From NCBI GenBank assembly GCA_900553965.1, contig USFX01000115.1:1-8481 (forward strand): a stretch of 8,481 nucleotides of DNA, in the 5' to 3' direction. Each line of letters begins with the position of its first letter. Positions within the stretch are counted from its first letter, which is position 1. Below are positions 6,216 to 8,481 of this stretch, piece by piece. The notes beneath the pieces were generated by a model, which ran no database searches, was not told where the DNA came from, and saw only the letters and a list, made by a program, of their open reading frames with translations. The translations under genes were made by a program, and so were the position numbers. The DNA comes from an uncultured Prevotella sp. (GTDB lineage: Bacteria > Bacteroidota > Bacteroidia > Bacteroidales > Bacteroidaceae).

Positions 6216-6422
6216 TTATTCGGCTGTCTTGGCCGGTGTCTGAGGAGCTGTCTCGGTTGTGTCGGCAGCAGCTTTCTCGGGACATTCTTTCTTGCTTTCC
6301 GTAACAACCGTGTCGGTCTTCACCGGCTCGTCGGCCACCGTGGAACGGCTGTTTGACGTGAATGCACTGCTGACTGAAACCATCGCAACGGCAAGAATTG
6401 CCATAATCACTAACTTTTTCAT
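6216..6422 (-). CDS. Small exported protein, 68 residues, function unknown
   Basis: The product has a clear signal peptide (MKKLVIMAILAVAMVSVSSA, cleavage probably after VSSA). That leaves a mature peptide of about 48 residues rich in Thr, Glu, Ala, Lys and Pro, with one Cys (KKECPEK) and no predicted structure by eye. An AAGAAAG ribosome-binding-like stretch sits a few bases before the ATG at 6422. I do not recognise a family. Its real status is supported by the signal peptide, by a downstream terminator and by a near-perfect sigma-54 promoter about 75 bases upstream. The neighbouring gene encodes a sigma-54 activator, so this is the best local candidate target. A periplasmic or surface stress role is an inference. 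With one Cys and no lipobox it does not look like a lipoprotein. Confidence 0.8.
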   Translation of the reverse strand: MKKLVIMAILAVAMVSVSSAFTSNSRSTVADEPVKTDTVVTESKKECPEKAAADTTETAPQTPAKTAE

Positions 6423-6493
6423 ACTTTCTTCTATTTTAAATTAATAAATCAAATGTTTTCGATTGATAAACTGAATGTTTCTGATGATATAAC

Positions 6494-6510
6494 GGCAATA
6501 GCCGTGCCAG
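6494..6510 (-). promoter_or_regulatory. Sigma-54 (RpoN) promoter for the small exported-protein gene
   Basis: The minus strand reads CTGGCACG-GCTA-TTGCC. This matches the published -24/-12 consensus YTGGCACG-N4-TTGCW at every specified base except the final W, with the required GG-N10-GC spacing. The -24 GG is at 6508-6507 and the -12 GC at 6496-6495. Transcription should start near 6483, giving a leader of about 60 bases to the ATG at 6422. A small inverted repeat (ACGGC-AATA-GCCGT, 6492-6505) overlaps it. Confidence 0.8.
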
Positions 6511-6575
6511 AAATCCGTGGCGCGGCGAAAACGCCTGATTTAAAGGGAGATAAAGAAGAAAGGGGCGTGGTGAGG

Positions 6576-6650
6576 GTGTGAAAAGGAGTGTGGAGAAGTG
6601 TGGAATGATGTGGAGTTTTTCCACACCGGACGTGTGGAACGGTGTGGAAA
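6576..6650. promoter_or_regulatory. Probable enhancer (UAS) array for the adjacent sigma-54 activator
   Basis: Plus-strand copies of (G/A)TGTGGA begin at 6588, 6598, 6608, 6632 and 6642, and a weaker GTGTGAA at 6576. Spacing is exactly 10 bp within each group. An inverted TCCACAC lies at 6620. A perfect 11-bp dyad, TTTCCACACCG (6618-6628) and CGGTGTGGAAA (6640-6650), has an 11-base spacer. The array spans about -93 to -167 from the predicted sigma-54 start, where enhancer sites normally lie. The hairpin is not followed by a T-run on the minus strand, so it is a poor terminator. The binding protein is inferred. Confidence 0.6.
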
Positions 6651-6656
6651 CGCGCG

Positions 6657-6683
6657 TTTTTAAGGCATTTTTAAGGCATTTTT
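6657..6683. repeat. 11-bp tandem repeat after the regulator stop codon
   Basis: TTTTTAAGGCA occurs twice in perfect tandem (6657-6667 and 6668-6678), followed by a further TTTTT. It lies 10 bases beyond the regulator's stop codon. On the minus strand it is A-rich, so it does not act as a terminator for the regulator. Confidence 0.75.
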
Positions 6684-6693
6684 CAGACGCTTT

Positions 6694-8133
6694 TCAAATG
6701 CTTATGCCATACTTTTCCAGCTTGTTATAGAGTGTCTTGCGGTCTATTCCGAGCATCCGCGCGGCGAGACTCTTGTTGCCGTTCGTGGTCTGCAGGGCGT
6801 GGCGGATCTGCTCCGCCTCCGTTCCGGCGTTGTGGAGCGGTGCGACCGGCGTCGGGGTTGACGGCGCCGCGATGGGCGCGGAGGAATCATGCGAAGGAAC
6901 GGCCATGGCGGTCATGGCCTGTTCGAGATGCTGCCGGCCGACGACATCCGACTGTGCCAGCAGGGCGGCGCGCCTGACGACATTCTTCAGCTCGCGCAGA
7001 TTTCCGGGCCACGTGTGGCGGGCCAGCAGCGCCGAAGCGTCGGGAGCGAAGCCTGAAAGGGAAAGGTCAAGCTCACGGTTGGCCTCACGGAGGAAGAGGT
7101 CGGCGAAGAGATAGAGGTCGGCGCCGCGCTCACGCAGGGCCGGCATCTGTATCGTGAATTCGTTGATGCGGTGGTAGAGGTCCTCGCGGAACGTGCCGGC
7201 GGCCACGGCAGCAGCCAGATTCTCGTTCGTGGCGCAAACCAGCCTGAAGTCGACAGCGGTCTCTTCTGTCGCTCCCACCGGGCGGATGCGGTGCTCTTGA
7301 AGGGCGCGCAGCAGTCTCACCTGTATGTCGTAGCTAAGGTTTCCCACCTCGTCGAGAAACAGCGTGCCGCCCTCTGCCGCCGCGAAAGCACCGCGGCGAT
7401 CGGCCACGGCACCGGTGAAAGCGCCCTTGACATGGCCGAACAGCTCTGATTCGGCTACGTCGCGCGGTATCGCGCCGCAGTCTATGGCGACAAACGGACC
7501 GCCGCAGCGGCGGCTCATGGCGTGTATGCGCCGCGCCACATATTCCTTTCCCGTGCCGCTTGCCCCGAGGATGAGCACCGACATCGGTGTCGGCGCCACC
7601 AGTCCGACGTATCCGTAGAGCCGTTGCGCAGCGTCGCTCGTGCCTTCGATGAAGCTGTCCGGACGTGATGCTGCAGAGGATGTGACGGAAGAAACCGTCG
7701 CAGATGCTGACGACGCCGTTTTCGCGGCCGATGCTGCCGGTGCAGACCGTTGTTTGGCCAGCGCGTCGTTGATTTTCGAGAGGAGTATGTCCGGCTGAAG
7801 AGGCTTGGCTATATAGTCGTCGGCCCCTGCTTTCATGGCCAGAACGGCGTTCTGGACTTCGGCATAGCTCGTCATGACGATGAACGGCACGCCGTCACCG
7901 CGCCCGCGCAGCCATTCCAGCAGCCGCAGGCCGTCGTCGTCGGGCAGCCGCATATCGGAAAGGACAAGGTCGAAACCGCTTCCGTCCTTCCCTCTGCCCT
8001 TACCGCCGTCCAGCAACGCCCTTGCGGCCGCCAAGCGGCCCGCCGTCTCCACGGCAAAACCTTTCTTGCCGAGCCACGTGCGGAGCATGGTCGAAAAGGT
8101 GAGGTCATCCTCTACAATCAGTATCCGTGCCAT
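6694..8133 (-). CDS. Sigma-54-dependent response regulator, Fis family (NtrC type)
   Basis: This 479-residue regulator has three domains. The receiver (1-~125) has acidic pocket E8/D9/D10, phosphoacceptor Asp60 in LVLSDMRLP, Thr88 and Lys110 (AKPL). An Ala/Ser-rich linker covers ~130-158. The AAA+ sigma-54 activation domain (~160-400) has Walker A GASGTGKE (190-197), an intact GAFTGA sigma-54 contact loop (237-242), Walker B GGTLFLDE (255-262), FREDLYHRI (315-323) and WPGNLREL (375-382). After a Pro/Ala-rich linker, a Fis-type helix-turn-helix lies at ~437-475 (NKSLAARMLGIDRKTLYNKL). All residues for phosphorylation, ATP hydrolysis and RpoN contact are present, so it should be functional. I chose ATG 8133 (MARILIVEDD), preceded by GAAAG; a TTG at 8154 would overlap the promoter. 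No histidine kinase is in the window, so the partner lies elsewhere. The likely target is the adjacent sigma-54 promoter. Confidence 0.95.
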   Translation of the reverse strand: MARILIVEDDLTFSTMLRTWLGKKGFAVETAGRLAAARALLDGGKGRGKDGSGFDLVLSDMRLPDDDGLRLLEWLRGRGDGVPFIVMTSYAEVQNAVLAMKAGADDYIAKPLQPDILLSKINDALAKQRSAPAASAAKTASSASATVSSVTSSAASRPDSFIEGTSDAAQRLYGYVGLVAPTPMSVLILGASGTGKEYVARRIHAMSRRCGGPFVAIDCGAIPRDVAESELFGHVKGAFTGAVADRRGAFAAAEGGTLFLDEVGNLSYDIQVRLLRALQEHRIRPVGATEETAVDFRLVCATNENLAAAVAAGTFREDLYHRINEFTIQMPALRERGADLYLFADLFLREANRELDLSLSGFAPDASALLARHTWPGNLRELKNVVRRAALLAQSDVVGRQHLEQAMTAMAVPSHDSSAPIAAPSTPTPVAPLHNAGTEAEQIRHALQTTNGNKSLAARMLGIDRKTLYNKLEKYGISI

Positions 8134-8151
8134 TCTTTCAAATATATGCGG

Positions 8152-8159
8152 CAAAGGTA
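8152..8159 (-). promoter_or_regulatory. Bacteroidetes-type -7 element for the response regulator
   Basis: The minus-strand sequence is TACCTTTG, an exact TAnnTTTG match. It ends 18 bases before the ATG at 8133, implying a very short leader. The regulator would thus be made by housekeeping sigma rather than by RpoN; I see no sigma-54 motif upstream of it. Confidence 0.6.
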
Positions 8160-8189
8160 AGAAAAGTTTTTGGATTAGGAGTCATCTTT

Positions 8190-8397
8190 TCAATGTAAAG
8201 GCGCAGAATTCTCAATGCAAAGGGTTTAATGATATGATCTGATTGCAGAGACACAGAGACTTTTTTTCAACGCAAAGGCACGGAGACGCAAAGTTAAAAA
8301 ATCTCTGTGTCTGAAGTGTCTCTGTGTCCAGATTATTCTATTATATTATCAAGACCTTTGCGTCTCCGCGTATTTGCGCTGAAAATTTGCGCTGAAA
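8190..8397. repeat. Mosaic of interleaved inverted and tandem repeats upstream of the regulator
   Basis: The 348-base stretch from 8134 to the window end has no supportable gene and is dominated by repeats. TCAAYGYAAAGG occurs at 8190, 8212 and 8267. Arm A (GACACAGAGAC, 8250-8260) is an exact inverted repeat of 8318-8328, and the overlapping 8249-8259 is an exact inverted repeat of 8302-8312. Arm B (8271-8293) is inverted at 8356-8378 with 20 of 23 matches. The order is A-B-A'-B', so the two hairpins interleave. ATTTGCGCTGAAA is perfectly tandem at 8372-8384 and 8385-8397. The CGCAAAGRCGCAAAG and TCTCTGTGTC vocabulary resembles dispersed repeats known in many bacterial genomes. Confidence 0.7.
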
Positions 8398-8481
8398 GCG
8401 AACTGTTAAAAACTCGGAATTAAGCGGACAAACACCTCAAAATCCTTGAAGAATTCAAAAATGAAAATCTTTTGGCCGCAA

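Noticed and set aside
6450..6457. AACATTTG on the minus strand as a housekeeping -7 box for the small gene
   Set aside because: It has one mismatch to TAnnTTTG and no -33 TTTG; the sigma-54 site is a much better match, though a weak second promoter cannot be excluded.
6436..6624. Minus-strand 62-codon frame in the regulator/small-gene spacer
   Set aside because: It overlaps both the sigma-54 promoter and the TCCACA array, and its composition is explained by those repeats.
6576..6650. Possible short CRISPR array or terminator
   Set aside because: Unit and spacer sizes are far too small for CRISPR, and no T-run follows the dyad on the minus strand.
8406..8481. Possible gene ends or starts at the right edge: a minus-strand frame ending at 8406 and a plus-strand ATG at 8461
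   Set aside because: Only 24 and 7 codons are visible, with no motif or convincing promoter, and the area is repeat-rich, so neither can be supported.

Overview
The window looks like a chromosomal segment from a Bacteroidales bacterium, most likely a fairly GC-rich Prevotellaceae. Three things point there. Promoters carry the Bacteroidetes -7 motif TAnnTTTG. The gene order dapB - lepB - second lepB-like gene is one I associate with this order. The intergenic regions carry repeat elements of a kind common in these genomes. All seven supported genes lie on the minus strand, so transcription runs from high to low coordinates.

Region 1 (1-2852) is a housekeeping cluster. It holds dapB (lysine/diaminopimelate biosynthesis), a full-length signal peptidase I (lepB), and the first 130 codons of a second S26-family protein. 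That second protein keeps the nucleophilic serine but has alanine where the catalytic lysine should be. A 200-base gap between dapB and lepB is filled with three copies of a roughly 31-bp REP-like repeat.

Region 2 (2853-6148) has a repeat-rich spacer followed by two exported-protein genes joined by an ATGA start/stop overlap. The upstream gene encodes a protein with about twelve 16-residue repeats of LA_2272 surface-repeat type plus a probable beta-barrel end. The downstream gene encodes a DUF3943 outer-membrane-type protein. A C/G-rich palindromic element sits in frame inside the DUF3943 gene. A hairpin repeat lies just upstream of the operon promoter, and a strong GNRA-capped terminator lies upstream of that.

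Region 3 (6149-8481) is the most interesting part. A sigma-54-dependent response regulator (receiver, AAA+, Fis-type HTH) is followed by a 271-base spacer and then a gene for a 68-residue exported protein. The spacer contains a near-perfect sigma-54 promoter (CTGGCACG-N4-TTGCC) directed at the small gene. About 90-170 bases upstream of the predicted start is an array of TGTGGA/TCCACA motifs with 10-bp phasing and a perfect 11-bp dyad. The simplest reading is a complete local circuit: the regulator binds the array and activates RpoN-dependent transcription of the small exported protein. No sensor kinase is visible. The last 348 bases, upstream of the regulator, hold its predicted promoter and a mosaic of interleaved inverted and tandem repeats, with no supportable gene.
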